A stretch of 64,000 bases of DNA from Lysobacter arvi (GTDB lineage Bacteria > Pseudomonadota > Gammaproteobacteria > Xanthomonadales > Xanthomonadaceae). The notes under the pieces were generated by a model, which had not been told where the DNA came from, made no database searches, and saw only the letters and a program-made list of their open reading frames with translations. The position numbers and the translations under genes were made by a program. Shown here one piece after another: positions 45,592-57,814 of this stretch. The first letter of the stretch is position 1, and each line of letters starts with the position of its first letter. The stretch covers positions 124,001 to 188,000 of the forward strand of contig JARUHG010000004.1 in NCBI GenBank assembly GCA_031216755.1, read 5' to 3'.

Positions 45592-46455
45592 TTAGACCGC
45601 CGCGGCGCCGCCGACGATTTCCGAGATTTCCTGCGTGATCGCCGCCTGGCGTGCCTTGTTGTAGACCAGGTTCAGCGTGCCGATCAGCTTGGTGGCGTTG
45701 TCGGAAGCGGCCTTCATCGCGACCATGCGCGCGGCATGTTCGGAGGCCACGTTCTCCAGCACCGCCTGGTACACCAGCGACTCGACGTAACGGTTGAGCA
45801 CGTGGTCGAGCACGGTCGCCGGATCGGGTTCGTAGATGTAATCCCAGTCGTGCTTGGCGACCTGTGTCTCCGCCGGCGGCAGCGGCAGCAGCTGATCGAA
45901 CGCGGCGCGCTGGGTCATCGTGTTGACGAAGTCGTTGTAGCAGACGAACACGCGATCGAGGTTGCCGCTGCTGTAGCCGTCCAGCATCACCTTGATGACG
46001 CCGACGAGCTGCTCCAGCTTCGGCTGGTCGCCCAGATGGGTGACCGAGCCGACCATGTTCACCTTGATGCGGCGGAAGAACACCGAAGCCTTCTGGCCGA
46101 TGGTGACGACGTCGATCTCGACGCCCTGCTCCTGCCACTTGCGGAACTCGCCGAGCAGCTTGCGGAACAGGTTGTTGTTCAGGCCGCCGGCGAGGCCGCG
46201 GTCGGACGACACGATGACGTAGCCGACGCGCTTCACGTCCTGGCGCTCGACCAGGAACGGATGCTGGTAATCGGAATTGGCCTGGGCCAGGTGGCCGATC
46301 ACCTGCTTCATCACGCGCGCATACGGCCGCGAGACCTTCATGCGCTCCTGCGCCTTGCGGATCTTGGAAGCCGAGACCATCTCGAGCGCGCGCGTCACCT
46401 TGCGGGTGTTCTGCACGCTCTTGATCTTGGATTTGATTTCGCGTCCGCCTGCCAT
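45592..46455 (-). CDS. atpG: F1Fo ATP synthase gamma subunit
   Basis: 287-residue rotor shaft protein with the conserved N-terminal helix ([34 protein letters not shown]) and C-terminal helix ([50 protein letters not shown]). The GAGGA ribosome site (before ATG 46455) directly abuts one arm of the GGGACCCGG-type repeat that fills the atpA-atpG gap. Confidence 0.98.
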   Translation of the reverse strand: MAGGREIKSKIKSVQNTRKVTRALEMVSASKIRKAQERMKVSRPYARVMKQVIGHLAQANSDYQHPFLVERQDVKRVGYVIVSSDRGLAGGLNNNLFRKLLGEFRKWQEQGVEIDVVTIGQKASVFFRRIKVNMVGSVTHLGDQPKLEQLVGVIKVMLDGYSSGNLDRVFVCYNDFVNTMTQRAAFDQLLPLPPAETQVAKHDWDYIYEPDPATVLDHVLNRYVESLVYQAVLENVASEHAARMVAMKAASDNATKLIGTLNLVYNKARQAAITQEISEIVGGAAAV

Positions 46456-46463
46456 TGCTTTTC

Positions 46464-46594
46464 CTCGGGACCCGGGACCGGGGACCCGGAGCCCGTGAAC
46501 ACCAAATTGGAAGTGTGCCTAACCGCTACCGCCTGCCGTCACCGGAGACCGGCCCGCTCTCGCGGGTACCCGGTCCCAAGTCCCGGGTGCCGGC
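46464..46594. repeat. Bipartite GGGACCCGG-type inverted repeat, copy 2
   Basis: Arms at 46464-46495 and 46561-46594 have the same alternating GGGACC/CCCGG composition as the element at 38545-38658, again in opposite orientation around about 65 bases. It occupies the whole atpA-atpG intercistronic space, an unusual place for a dispersed repeat. Confidence 0.65.
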
Positions 46595-48145
46595 TTACCA
46601 GCTACCCGTCTGCTTGAACTCGGCGATGCCCTTCTTGAAGGCGGCCTCGATCTCGTCGTTCCAGTTGCCGGTGCCGTTGATCGTGTTGATCAGCTCGCCC
46701 TGCGTGTTGACGAAGTGGGCATGCAGGCCCTCTTCGAACGCGAGGATCTTGTTGACCGGCACGTCGTCGAGGTAACCCTCGTTGACGGCGTAGATCGACA
46801 GCGCCTGCAGGGCGATCGGCATCGGCGAGTACTGCTTCTGCTTCATCAGCTCGGTGACGCGCTGGCCGCGCTCGAGCTGCTTGCGGGTGGCTTCGTCCAG
46901 GTCGGAGGCGAACTGCGCGAACGCAGCCAGCTCACGGTACTGGGCGAGCGCGATGCGGATGCCGCCCGACAGCTTCTTGATGATCTTGGTCTGGGCGGCG
47001 CCACCGACGCGTGACACCGAGATACCGGCGTTCACGGCCGGGCGGATGCCGGCGTTGAACAGGTCGGTTTCCAGGAAGATCTGGCCGTCGGTGATCGAGA
47101 TCACGTTGGTCGGCACGAACGCGGACACGTCGCCGGCCTGCGTTTCGATGATCGGCAGCGCGGTCAGCGAACCGGTCTTGCCCTTCACTTCGCCATTCGT
47201 GAACTTCTCCACGTACTCCTCGGAGACGCGGGCGGCGCGCTCGAGCAGGCGGCTGTGCAGGTAGAACACGTCGCCCGGATAGGCTTCGCGACCCGGCGGG
47301 CGCTTGAGCAGCAGCGAGATCTGGCGGTACGCGACGGCCTGCTTGGACAGATCGTCGTATACGATCAGCGCGTCTTCGCCGCGGTCCATGAAGAACTCGC
47401 CCATCGTGCAGCCGGAGTAGGCGGAGATGTACTGCATGGCGGCCGATTCGGACGCCGTGGCGGCGACGACGATGGTGTGCGCCAGCGCGCCGTTCTCTTC
47501 GAGGCGACGCACGATGTTCGCGACGGTCGAGGCCTTCTGGCCGATCGCCACGTACACGCACTTGATGCCCGTGCCCTTCTGGTTGATCACGGCGTCGATG
47601 GCCAGCGCGGTCTTGCCGGTCTGGCGGTCGCCGATGACCAGCTCGCGCTGGCCGCGGCCGATCGGGATCATCGCGTCGACGGTCTTGTAACCGGTCTGCA
47701 CCGGCTGATCGACCGACTTGCGCCAGATCACGCCGGGCGCGACGCGCTCCACCGGCGCGGTCTGCGTGGCGCCGATCGGGCCCTTGCCGTCGATCGGCTC
47801 GCCCAGCGCGTTCACGACGCGGCCGAGCAGTTCGCGACCCACCGGCACTTCGAGGATGCGGCCGGTCGTCTTGGCGACGTCGCCTTCGCGCAGGTGCTCG
47901 TAGTCACCCAGGACCACGGCGCCGACCGAGTCGCGCTCCAGGTTCAGCGCCAGCGCGTAGGTGCTGTTCGGCAGCTCGATCATTTCGCCCTGCATCACGT
48001 CGGCCAGGCCGTAGATGCGCACGATGCCGTCCGACACCGAGGTGACGGTGCCTTCGTTGCGCGCTTCGGCGGTCAGCTTGACCTTCTCGATGCGGGTCTT
48101 GATCAGTTCACTGATTTCGGACGGGTTGAGCGTGGTGGTTGCCAT
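46595..48145 (-). CDS. atpA: F1Fo ATP synthase alpha subunit
   Basis: 516-residue regulatory/structural F1 subunit. The P-loop is [46 protein letters not shown] and the C-terminal [20 protein letters not shown] are typical. The ATG at 48145 ([11 protein letters not shown]) matches the family start; an in-frame ATG at 48169 adds eight residues and lacks support. Confidence 0.98.
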   Translation of the reverse strand: MATTTLNPSEISELIKTRIEKVKLTAEARNEGTVTSVSDGIVRIYGLADVMQGEMIELPNSTYALALNLERDSVGAVVLGDYEHLREGDVAKTTGRILEVPVGRELLGRVVNALGEPIDGKGPIGATQTAPVERVAPGVIWRKSVDQPVQTGYKTVDAMIPIGRGQRELVIGDRQTGKTALAIDAVINQKGTGIKCVYVAIGQKASTVANIVRRLEENGALAHTIVVAATASESAAMQYISAYSGCTMGEFFMDRGEDALIVYDDLSKQAVAYRQISLLLKRPPGREAYPGDVFYLHSRLLERAARVSEEYVEKFTNGEVKGKTGSLTALPIIETQAGDVSAFVPTNVISITDGQIFLETDLFNAGIRPAVNAGISVSRVGGAAQTKIIKKLSGGIRIALAQYRELAAFAQFASDLDEATRKQLERGQRVTELMKQKQYSPMPIALQALSIYAVNEGYLDDVPVNKILAFEEGLHAHFVNTQGELINTINGTGNWNDEIEAAFKKGIAEFKQTGSW

Positions 48146-48193
48146 GGGTTGAGTCCCTTGATCCGGCATAGACCGGAATTGCAGATGAATTCG

Positions 48194-48721
48194 TTATTGC
48201 GACAGCGTCGACTGCAGGCGTTCGAGCTTGCCCTTGAGCGAGCCGTCGATGACCACGTCGCCCGCGTCGATCACGGCGCCGCCGATCAGCGAGGCGTCCA
48301 CGGCCGTCTCGATCTCGACTTCCCGGCCGAAGCGCTTCTTCAGCGCGGCCTTGATGGCGTCGAGTTCGGAAGACGGCAGTTCGCTCGCGGCGGTGACCTT
48401 CGCCTTGACCACGCGCTCGGCTTCGGCGCGCAGCTCTTCGAACTGGCCGGTGATTTCCGGCAGCAGCACGAGGCGGCGGTTGTCGGCGAGCAGGCCGAGG
48501 AAGCGGGTGAACGCCTCGTCCGCGCCGTCGGGCGCGAGCAGCCCGACCGCGTCGGCCGGGTTCAACAGCGGGTGGCCGAGCAACGCCTGGGCCTGCGGGT
48601 CGGCGGCCACGCGCGAAGCGAAGGCGAGCGCCTGCGACCACGCAGCGGTGCGACCGCCCTCGCGCGAAAGCGCGAAGGCGGCACGGGCGTACGGACGGGC
48701 GAGGGTCAAGGCCTGGGTCAT
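48194..48721 (-). CDS. atpH: F1Fo ATP synthase delta subunit
   Basis: 175-residue peripheral-stalk subunit joining F1 to subunit b. Family marks are the N-terminal [17 protein letters not shown] and the C-terminal [34 protein letters not shown]. It is 46 bases after atpF and 48 before atpA. Confidence 0.96.
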   Translation of the reverse strand: MTQALTLARPYARAAFALSREGGRTAAWSQALAFASRVAADPQAQALLGHPLLNPADAVGLLAPDGADEAFTRFLGLLADNRRLVLLPEITGQFEELRAEAERVVKAKVTAASELPSSELDAIKAALKKRFGREVEIETAVDASLIGGAVIDAGDVVIDGSLKGKLERLQSTLSQ

Positions 48722-48767
48722 TTCAGATCATTCCGCTCGAGCGAGCCTGGGTGATGCCGCGTACAGA

Positions 48768-49238
48768 TCAAAGCTGGGCTGCCAGCTCGTCGAGCAGCGC
48801 CTTGTGGGCGTTGGCGTCGATTTCGCGCTTGAGCAGCTTCTCGGCGCCGGTCACGGCGAGCGTGGAGACCTGCTTGCGCAGCTCCTCACGGGCGCGGTTG
48901 GACGCCGCCGCGATCTCGGCCTCGGCCGCCGCCTTCTGGCGGTTGGCTTCGGCGATCGCGTCGTTCTTGGCCTGGTCGATGATCTGATTGGCGCGCTGGT
49001 GCGCCTGCTCGATGATCTCGTTGGCCTTGGTACGCGCGGAGCGCAGCTCGGCGTCGACGCTCTGCTGGGCCTGTGCCAGGTTCTTCTGGCTCTGCTCGGC
49101 GGCAGCCAGACCCTCGGCAATCTTTTGTTGACGTTCTTCGATCGCCTTGTTCAGCGGCGGCCAAATGAACTTCATCGTGAACCAGATGAGGATCGCGAAC
49201 GTGATCATCTGGCCGAAGAAGGTCATGTTGATATTCAT
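48768..49238 (-). CDS. atpF: F1Fo ATP synthase b subunit
   Basis: 156-residue stator subunit: one N-terminal membrane helix ([29 protein letters not shown]) and a long charged coiled coil. The start region and length equal E. coli b (156). It is separated from atpE by 90 bases holding two hairpins. Confidence 0.97.
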   Translation of the reverse strand: MNINMTFFGQMITFAILIWFTMKFIWPPLNKAIEERQQKIAEGLAAAEQSQKNLAQAQQSVDAELRSARTKANEIIEQAHQRANQIIDQAKNDAIAEANRQKAAAEAEIAAASNRAREELRKQVSTLAVTGAEKLLKREIDANAHKALLDELAAQL

Positions 49239-49262
49239 GACAGCTCCGATGGAACGCTTTTT

Positions 49263-49306
49263 CGGGCGTTTACGCCCGGGAGAGCCGTCCGGTTCGCGGA
49301 CGGCTC
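49263..49306 (-). promoter_or_regulatory. Two stem-loops between atpE and atpF
   Basis: CGGGCG-TTTA-CGCCCG (49263-49278) and GAGCCGTCC-GGTTCGC-GGACGGCTC (49282-49306) stand back to back in the intercistronic space. Neither is followed by a U tract in the transcript, so they are more likely processing or 3'-end stabilising structures for the atpE segment than terminators. Confidence 0.5.
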
Positions 49307-49328
49307 AGTAGCTCAGCTGCGGCCGGGA

Positions 49329-49616
<288 letters not shown>

Positions 49617-49705
49617 CTACTGAAACGTTTGGTTTGGACAACTAACGGAAGGGTGAAGCTGGAAGGGTGAAGCGAAAGCGGGTGAAGCGTTGTCTTGCGA
49701 CAGGC

Positions 49706-50945
<1,240 letters not shown>

Positions 50946-50966
50946 AGCGCCCGGTAGAGCCGCAAA

Positions 50967-50995
50967 AGTATAAAGGTCCCCTTAAGTCCGGGCAA
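50967..50995 (-). promoter_or_regulatory. atp operon promoter
   Basis: On the minus strand TTGCCC (50995-50990), exactly 17 bases, TATACT (50972-50967). This is the best sigma-70 match in the atpI upstream region. Predicted start near 50960. Confidence 0.75.
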
Positions 50996-51142
50996 CCGGC
51001 GGAGGTCCCGGCGTCCGGATTGACGTCGGATCCGGGCCAATCGACACGTTTCGGCTCACGGCCGAAAAACTCCCGCTCGCATAGCTGAAACCTATCGAAT
51101 TCGCCGGAACATTCGATTGGACCTGCCAGCCGGCGCGCCCAT

Positions 51143-51161
51143 AATGAGAACCACTCTCATT
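51143..51161 (+). promoter_or_regulatory. Fur-box-like operator
   Basis: AATGAGA-ACCAC-TCTCATT, perfect 7-bp arms, matching the AATGAGAATNATTCTCATT form of the Fur box. It is 13 bases upstream of the DUF2061 ATG and 198 bases from atpI, so the DUF2061 gene is the likely target. Confidence 0.75.
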
Positions 51162-51174
51162 AGAGGATATCGGC

Positions 51175-51387
51175 ATGGCCAAGACCTTCAGCTTCGCGGC
51201 GGTTCACTTCAGCGTCGCCTTCACCATCGGCTACCTGATGACCGGCAGCGTGTGGGTTGGCGGCGCGCTGGCCCTCGTCGAGCCCGCCTGCAATACGGTC
51301 GCGTTCCATTTCCACGAGAAGGTCTGGAAGCGCATCGAGGCGCGCCGGCAGTCGACCACCTCCGGAGCGAAGGCCATCGCAGCGTGA
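51175..51387 (+). CDS. DUF2061 small membrane protein
   Basis: 70-residue protein with two membrane helices (about 8-25 and 27-44) and the DUF2061 signature: AAVHFSVAFTIGYLMTGSVWVGGALALVEPACNTVAFHFHEKVW. The family is of unknown function. GAGGA lies seven bases before the ATG. The Fur-like palindrome in the leader suggests derepression under iron limitation, which has not been connected to this family as far as I know. Confidence 0.88.
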   Translation: MAKTFSFAAVHFSVAFTIGYLMTGSVWVGGALALVEPACNTVAFHFHEKVWKRIEARRQSTTSGAKAIAA

Positions 51388-51748
51388 CGCGCGTCCGGTT
51401 TTGCGAAGGGCGTCACCCGACGCGGAACCTTTGCCCGGTCGCCGGGTCCCACTCGTCGATCGCCCGCCGACGCTCTCTCCTCGTCAACGGCAGTCCCGGT
51501 GGGCCCTCCGAAGCCCCGGCGCAAGCCGGGGCTTCTCCTTTTCAGGGCGCATGCGCAGCGTCGCGCGATACGCGAGGCACGGCGACTTCGCGCACGAAGG
51601 CGACGACGTGCGTGAGCCGCACGTGATCGCGGCGGCGCTCGATCGCACCGACGCGGCATCAACGCGCGCGATGCATGCGCTTTCACTTTTGCTGCATCGG
51701 CGATGAGGCTCCATTACGCACTCGCAATCGCCTCGATGGAGTGGACTG
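51388..51748. other. Intergenic region, possible small transcript
   Basis: 361 bases. The first 155 end in the strong terminator at 51510-51543 and could be the 3' UTR of the DUF2061 gene or an independent small RNA. The rest (51545-51748) leads to the next gene and holds no feature I can name beyond GGAG at 51738-51741. Confidence 0.45.
51510..51543 (+). terminator. Strong terminator after DUF2061 gene
   Basis: GAAGCCCCGGC (51510-51520), loop GCAA, GCCGGGGCTTC (51525-51535), then TCCTTTT. Perfect 11-bp stem. Confidence 0.85.
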
Positions 51749-52555
51749 ATGATGGAGTTGAAGCGTTTGGGCCTTGCGTTGGCCCTGTCGTCCGTAATTT
51801 TCGCCGGCGCCGCGCAGGCGCAACAGAACGATCGATTCACCCTTCGCATCGGCGCGATGGACGCCGACGCGTCCAGCGAACTCACTGCCAACACGACGTT
51901 CATGGGGCAGGATTACCGCTACAGCCAGGACTTCGATTTCGGCAGCAACGAAGTGTCGCCGCGCATCGACGGCACGTTCCGTTTCAGCGAGCGGCAGCGG
52001 CTGGTGTTCGACTACTTCCAGTACGACAAGGAGAACACCACCACGCTCGATCGCGATCTCTCGTACGACGTGTACACGATTCCCGCCGGCAGCTTCGCGC
52101 GCGCGGAAGTGGAGTTCACGCTGGCGAGCCTGATGTACGACTACGCCGTGGTGGACACCGACACGTTCGAGCTCGGCCTGCAGATCGGCGCGGAATGGGC
52201 GAAGCTCGATGGCAAGCTGCTCGCCGAAGCGGGCCCGTACCGCTACGAGGACAGCGACCAGGAAGACGGTTATGCCCCCGTGGTCGGCGCGCGCTTCACG
52301 TTCACCCCGACCGAGAAGTGGCTGATCAACCTGCAGGGACAATACCTGGACGCCGACTGGGGCGACTTCGGCGACTACGACGGCAGCATCTCGCGCGCCA
52401 ATGCCGCGGTCGAATACCGATTTACCCCGGTGTTCGGCGCGTTCGTCGGCTACGACTGGTTCAAGCTCGATGCGCGTCGCGGCGGCCGCGACGGCTCGCT
52501 CGGCCTCGACCACCGCTTCAAGGGACCGGTCGCGGGCGTGTCGTTCTCGTTCTGA
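51749..52555 (+). CDS. Outer-membrane beta-barrel protein
   Basis: 268-residue exported protein: signal peptide at 1-24 ending AQAQ, then alternating amphipathic strands that end in Phe (VAGVSFSF), the BamA recognition pattern. Blocks such as RFSERQRLVFDYFQYDKENTT, RAEVEFTLASLMYDYAVVDT and EKWLINLQGQYL suggest an eight- to ten-strand barrel. I cannot name a specific family. Two ATGs are adjacent; the first has GGAG at the better distance. Confidence 0.78.
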   Translation: MMELKRLGLALALSSVIFAGAAQAQQNDRFTLRIGAMDADASSELTANTTFMGQDYRYSQDFDFGSNEVSPRIDGTFRFSERQRLVFDYFQYDKENTTTLDRDLSYDVYTIPAGSFARAEVEFTLASLMYDYAVVDTDTFELGLQIGAEWAKLDGKLLAEAGPYRYEDSDQEDGYAPVVGARFTFTPTEKWLINLQGQYLDADWGDFGDYDGSISRANAAVEYRFTPVFGAFVGYDWFKLDARRGGRDGSLGLDHRFKGPVAGVSFSF

Positions 52556-52577
52556 TCGGCGGTTCCCTTCGCCGATA

Positions 52578-52612
52578 CGAAAACAGGCGCGGACCTCCGC
52601 GCCTGTTTCGTC
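52578..52612. terminator. Bidirectional terminator
   Basis: AAACAGGCGCGGA (52581-52593) and TCCGCGCCTGTTT (52596-52608), nearly continuous, between the convergent barrel gene and lpd. T-rich flanks on both strands. Confidence 0.8.
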
Positions 52613-52631
52613 ACGAACGCCTGATCCCGAG

Positions 52632-54455
<1,824 letters not shown>

Positions 54456-54473
54456 GTGGGGGTCTCCTGCGGC

Positions 54474-55148
54474 TCAGCCGGTGGCGCCGGCGAGCGTCTG
54501 TTCCAGTTGCAGTTCCAGTTCGTCCAGCGACGCTTCGAGCTCGCGCCAGCGCTTGTAGCGCTTCTCGTCGCTGTCGTCGGTGGCCTCGATGAGCAGGCCG
54601 AGCTGTTCCATGAGTTCGGCGGCGGGCCCGCAGCCGGGCTGCAGGCCGCTGTAACGCTGCGGCTGGCCGGTCGCGACATCGTCCACGACGAACAGCAGCA
54701 CCTCGCCGTCGTGGAACTGCGCGGCGCGATCGGCCGGCACCTGCGAGCTGAGCGCGCGCTGCCAGTCGGTCACGACGCGACGCGCGAGCGCGGCGGGCAT
54801 CGGCACCTCGACGACGTCGGGTTGCTGGCCCACGCGCAATTCGCGCTTGCCGCCGCTCCACACGTCGATGCGTTCGTCCGCCTCGGTGAAGCGCAGGCGC
54901 CAGTCGCCCTCGCCTTCGCCGGCGAACAGCTGCACGCCGCTTTCCGCGCTGCGCGCCGGCAGGCGCGTCAGGCTGAGCACCGGCTTGTCGCCGGCGAAGA
55001 ACAGCTGCTCGACGGCAGTGCCGTAGTTTTCGGTGGCCGGCGGCCAGCCCCGGCCGAGGTCCAGCGTGCACGCGTCCGCGGCGTGCGCCGAGGTCGTCGC
55101 CAACGCAGCCAACGCCGCGATCGCCAGGCCCAGCGCGCGCTGCCTCAC
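54474..55148 (-). CDS. Exported protein between E2 and E3 genes
   Basis: 224-residue protein with a signal peptide (RALGLAIAALAALATTSAHAAD). It starts at GTG 55148, whose GTGA overlaps the aceF stop. Cysteines occur at the mature start (ACTLDLGRGW) and in LQPGCGPAAEL. It ends in a charged helix (YKRWRELEASLDELELQLEQ). I do not recognise a family. Its conserved place between pdh genes is probably positional only, because an exported protein cannot be part of the complex. Confidence 0.75.
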   Translation of the reverse strand: MRQRALGLAIAALAALATTSAHAADACTLDLGRGWPPATENYGTAVEQLFFAGDKPVLSLTRLPARSAESGVQLFAGEGEGDWRLRFTEADERIDVWSGGKRELRVGQQPDVVEVPMPAALARRVVTDWQRALSSQVPADRAAQFHDGEVLLFVVDDVATGQPQRYSGLQPGCGPAAELMEQLGLLIEATDDSDEKRYKRWRELEASLDELELQLEQTLAGATG

Positions 55149-56584
55149 AGCAGCACGCGCCGCATGTCGGCCAGCAGCTGCGCGAGGTAAGCCGTGAAGC
55201 GGGCGGCTGCGGCGCCATCGATGACGCGATGGTCATAGCTCAGCGACAGCGGCAGGATCAGGCGCGGCGCGAACTGCTTGCCGTCCCAGACCGGGCGGAT
55301 CGCCGACTTCGATACGCCGAGGATCGCCACTTCCGGAGCGTTGACGATCGGCGTGAACTTCGTGCCGCCGATGCCGCCCAGGGAGCTGATCGAGAAGCAG
55401 CCGCCGCTCATGTCGGCCGGGCCGAGCTTGCCGTCGCGCGCCTTCTTCGCCAGCTCGGCGGTTTCCTGCGCGATCTGCAGCACGCCCTTCTTGTCGACGT
55501 CGCGCACGACCGGAACGACCAGGCCGTTCGGCGTGTCGGCGGCGAAGCCGATGTGGAAGTACTTCTTCATCACCAGGTTCTCGCCCGAACCGTCGAGCGA
55601 GGCGTTGAAGGTCGGGTACTTCTGCAGCGCGGCGACCGAGGCCTTCATCAGGAAGGCGAGCATGGTGAGCTTCACGCCCGCCTTCTCGTTTTCCTTGTTG
55701 AGCGCGACGCGCAGTTCTTCCAGGTCGGTGATGTCGGCGTCGTCGTGCTGCGTGACGTGCGGGATCATCGCCCAGTTGCGCGCGAGGTTCGCGCCGGACA
55801 GCTTCTGGATGCGCGAGAGCGGCTTGCTTTCGATCTCGCCGAACTTGGCGAAGTCGACCTTCGGCCATGGCAGCAGGTTGAGCCCGCCGCCACCGGCCGC
55901 GGGCGCGGTGCCGGCCGACGGCGCGGCGCCGCCTTCCATCACCGACTTCACGAACTTCTGCACGTCCTCGCGGCTGATGCGGCCGCCGCGCTCGCTGCCG
56001 GCGACCTGCGACAGGTCCACGCCCAGTTCGCGCGCGAACAGGCGCACCGACGGGCTGGCGTAGGGCACCTTGTCGGGCATCAGTTCGTTGGAATCGAACG
56101 TCACCGGCGGGCTGCGCGGGGGCATCGCTTCCGGGTCCGTGCCCGGACGCGAGGCGTCGATGGACGCCTGGGCGATGCGGTCGGCCTGCTGCGGTACGAC
56201 GACCGGTTCGACGCTCGTGCCGGTCTCGGCGGCCTTGACCTGCTGCGACGGCGCGGCCGGTTCGGCGCGGGACGGGGCGGCGGCCTTGGCGGCCTCCGCC
56301 TTCGGGGCCTCGGCCTTCGGCGCTTCGGCGGCCGGCGCCGCCTCGGTCGGCTCGATCAGCGCGACCACGCTGCCTTCGGCCAGCTCGTCGCCGATCTTGA
56401 CCTTGATCTCGCGGATGACGCCGGCGAAGGGCGCCGGAACCTCCATCGTGGCCTTGTCGGATTCGAGCGTGACCAGTCCCTGGTCCAGCTTCACCGTGTC
56501 GCCGACCGCGACCAGCAGTTCGATCACCGGCACGCCGTCGTAGTTCCCGATGTCGGGAACGCGTGCTTCTTTGAGCTCAGCCAT
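55145..56584 (-). CDS. aceF: Pyruvate dehydrogenase E2, dihydrolipoyl acetyltransferase
   Basis: 479-residue E2 with one lipoyl domain (1-80, acceptor Lys44 in LESDKATMEV), an Ala/Glu-rich linker, the E3/E1-binding domain (about 150-190, YASPSVRLFARELGVDLSQV) and the acetyltransferase domain with DHRVIDGAAAARF near the C-terminus. E. coli AceF has three lipoyl domains; one here is normal for this family branch, since E3 supplies another. The ATG at 56584 (MAELKEARVPDIG) is the homologous start; upstream codons are not conserved. No aceE is adjacent. Confidence 0.96.
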   Translation of the reverse strand: MAELKEARVPDIGNYDGVPVIELLVAVGDTVKLDQGLVTLESDKATMEVPAPFAGVIREIKVKIGDELAEGSVVALIEPTEAAPAAEAPKAEAPKAEAAKAAAPSRAEPAAPSQQVKAAETGTSVEPVVVPQQADRIAQASIDASRPGTDPEAMPPRSPPVTFDSNELMPDKVPYASPSVRLFARELGVDLSQVAGSERGGRISREDVQKFVKSVMEGGAAPSAGTAPAAGGGGLNLLPWPKVDFAKFGEIESKPLSRIQKLSGANLARNWAMIPHVTQHDDADITDLEELRVALNKENEKAGVKLTMLAFLMKASVAALQKYPTFNASLDGSGENLVMKKYFHIGFAADTPNGLVVPVVRDVDKKGVLQIAQETAELAKKARDGKLGPADMSGGCFSISSLGGIGGTKFTPIVNAPEVAILGVSKSAIRPVWDGKQFAPRLILPLSLSYDHRVIDGAAAARFTAYLAQLLADMRRVLL

Positions 56585-56675
56585 TGTGGGGGGTCCCGCA
56601 GACGCGAAAACCCTATTGTGCGGTTTGCTGGCCCATGCGCCAACCAAGACTTCCGTACGTGCCGGTATCCGGTAC

Positions 56676-57494
56676 TCAGCGTGTCTTTCCCGGCGGCGGG
56701 TCGGTGCGGGCCGCCTCTTCGGCCGCATCGGCGGCGGGCGTGGCCGCCTCCGGCTGCCGGGCCTCGAGCAACCCCAGCGGTTGCCCGCCGGCCAGGCGGA
56801 ACTCCAGCGCGTCGTCGATCCGGTCCAGTTCGACCAGTCGCTCGCACAGTCGCTGCGCTCGCGCCTCCAGCGCACGGGCGCGCGACTCGACGCGGGCGTC
56901 GATCTGCGCGTCCATGTCCTCCAGCCGCTTCAGCCGCGACGCATCGCCGCTGAAGGCGGCACCGATCGCGCCGGACACGATGTCGCCGATCATGCTCGGG
57001 ATCACTTCGGCCACGGCCTCGCCGATGCCGTCGCCCAGCTCGCGGCCATTGAAACGGGTGGCGGTCACCGAACGCGCCAGGCGCGCATCGATCTGCGAAC
57101 GGGCGCGGTCGATCTTGCGCTTCACCAGGTCCGGATCGCTGGCGAATCCCGCCGCGACCTCGCCCAGCACGGTGAAGGCGATGTCGGCGGCATCGCGGCC
57201 GATGGCCTGCGCTTCGGGCATCGCCGCGCGCGCGCCCTGTTCGAAGTCGGCGATGCGCTGGCGGTCCGCGGCATTCAACCCGACCCAGCGGTCGTCGACG
57301 AAGAGCTTCCCCTGCCGCATCACGATCGCGTGCGGCACGCCGGCCTGGCGCGTGAGGATGACGCTGCGTTCGTCGATGGTCAGGTCGTAGTCACTGTCGA
57401 TGTCGCACGAGGCGTCGACCTCGACCTCGGCCGCGACGGCCGGAACGGCCACGAACGCGATGCACATCGCGCACGACGCTAACTGTCGATTCAT
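56676..57494 (-). CDS. DUF2884 (YggN-like) exported protein
   Basis: 272-residue exported protein with a signal peptide (RQLASCAMCIAFVAVPAVAAE). The DUF2884 pattern is present: CDIDSDYDLTIDERSVILTR, GKLFVDDRWVGLNAADRQRIADFEQGARAAMPEAQAIGRDAADIAF and RARALEARAQRLCERL. The family is widespread in gammaproteobacteria, periplasmic or membrane-associated, without known function. The start is the ATG at 57494. Confidence 0.85.
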   Translation of the reverse strand: MNRQLASCAMCIAFVAVPAVAAEVEVDASCDIDSDYDLTIDERSVILTRQAGVPHAIVMRQGKLFVDDRWVGLNAADRQRIADFEQGARAAMPEAQAIGRDAADIAFTVLGEVAAGFASDPDLVKRKIDRARSQIDARLARSVTATRFNGRELGDGIGEAVAEVIPSMIGDIVSGAIGAAFSGDASRLKRLEDMDAQIDARVESRARALEARAQRLCERLVELDRIDDALEFRLAGGQPLGLLEARQPEAATPAADAAEEAARTDPPPGKTR

Positions 57495-57814
57495 GGAACG
57501 CGTCCCCCGTCCTTTCCCGGGTACGCATCTTGCCTCCTGCGCCGCGCGTTGTCCTCCACCGCGCCTACACGCCCCGCCGCGGGGCAAAGCGTGCGGCCCC
57601 CGTCAATGCGACGCGCACACGGTCAAGCGGGATTCATCGCATGCGTGGCAGACGCACGCGCGACGTGCGCGCCGTGAGCGGTACGCGAAAGTTCCGCGCC
57701 GGTCGACCGCGAAGCAAGAACGGTTCATCGAACGATCGTTACGTTGGCCGCGCCTTCCAGAAGGCCAGCCTCCCCCAAGGCGCGATCGATAAACCAATAA
57801 CAGGAGATTTCTCC
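57495..57814. other. Intergenic region upstream of ompW-like gene
   Basis: 320 bases between divergent genes. It contains a perfect 10-bp palindrome AACGATCGTT (57731-57740) 75 bases upstream of the ompW-like ATG, and AGGAG at 57802-57806 as its ribosome site. Nothing else is recognisable. Confidence 0.45.
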
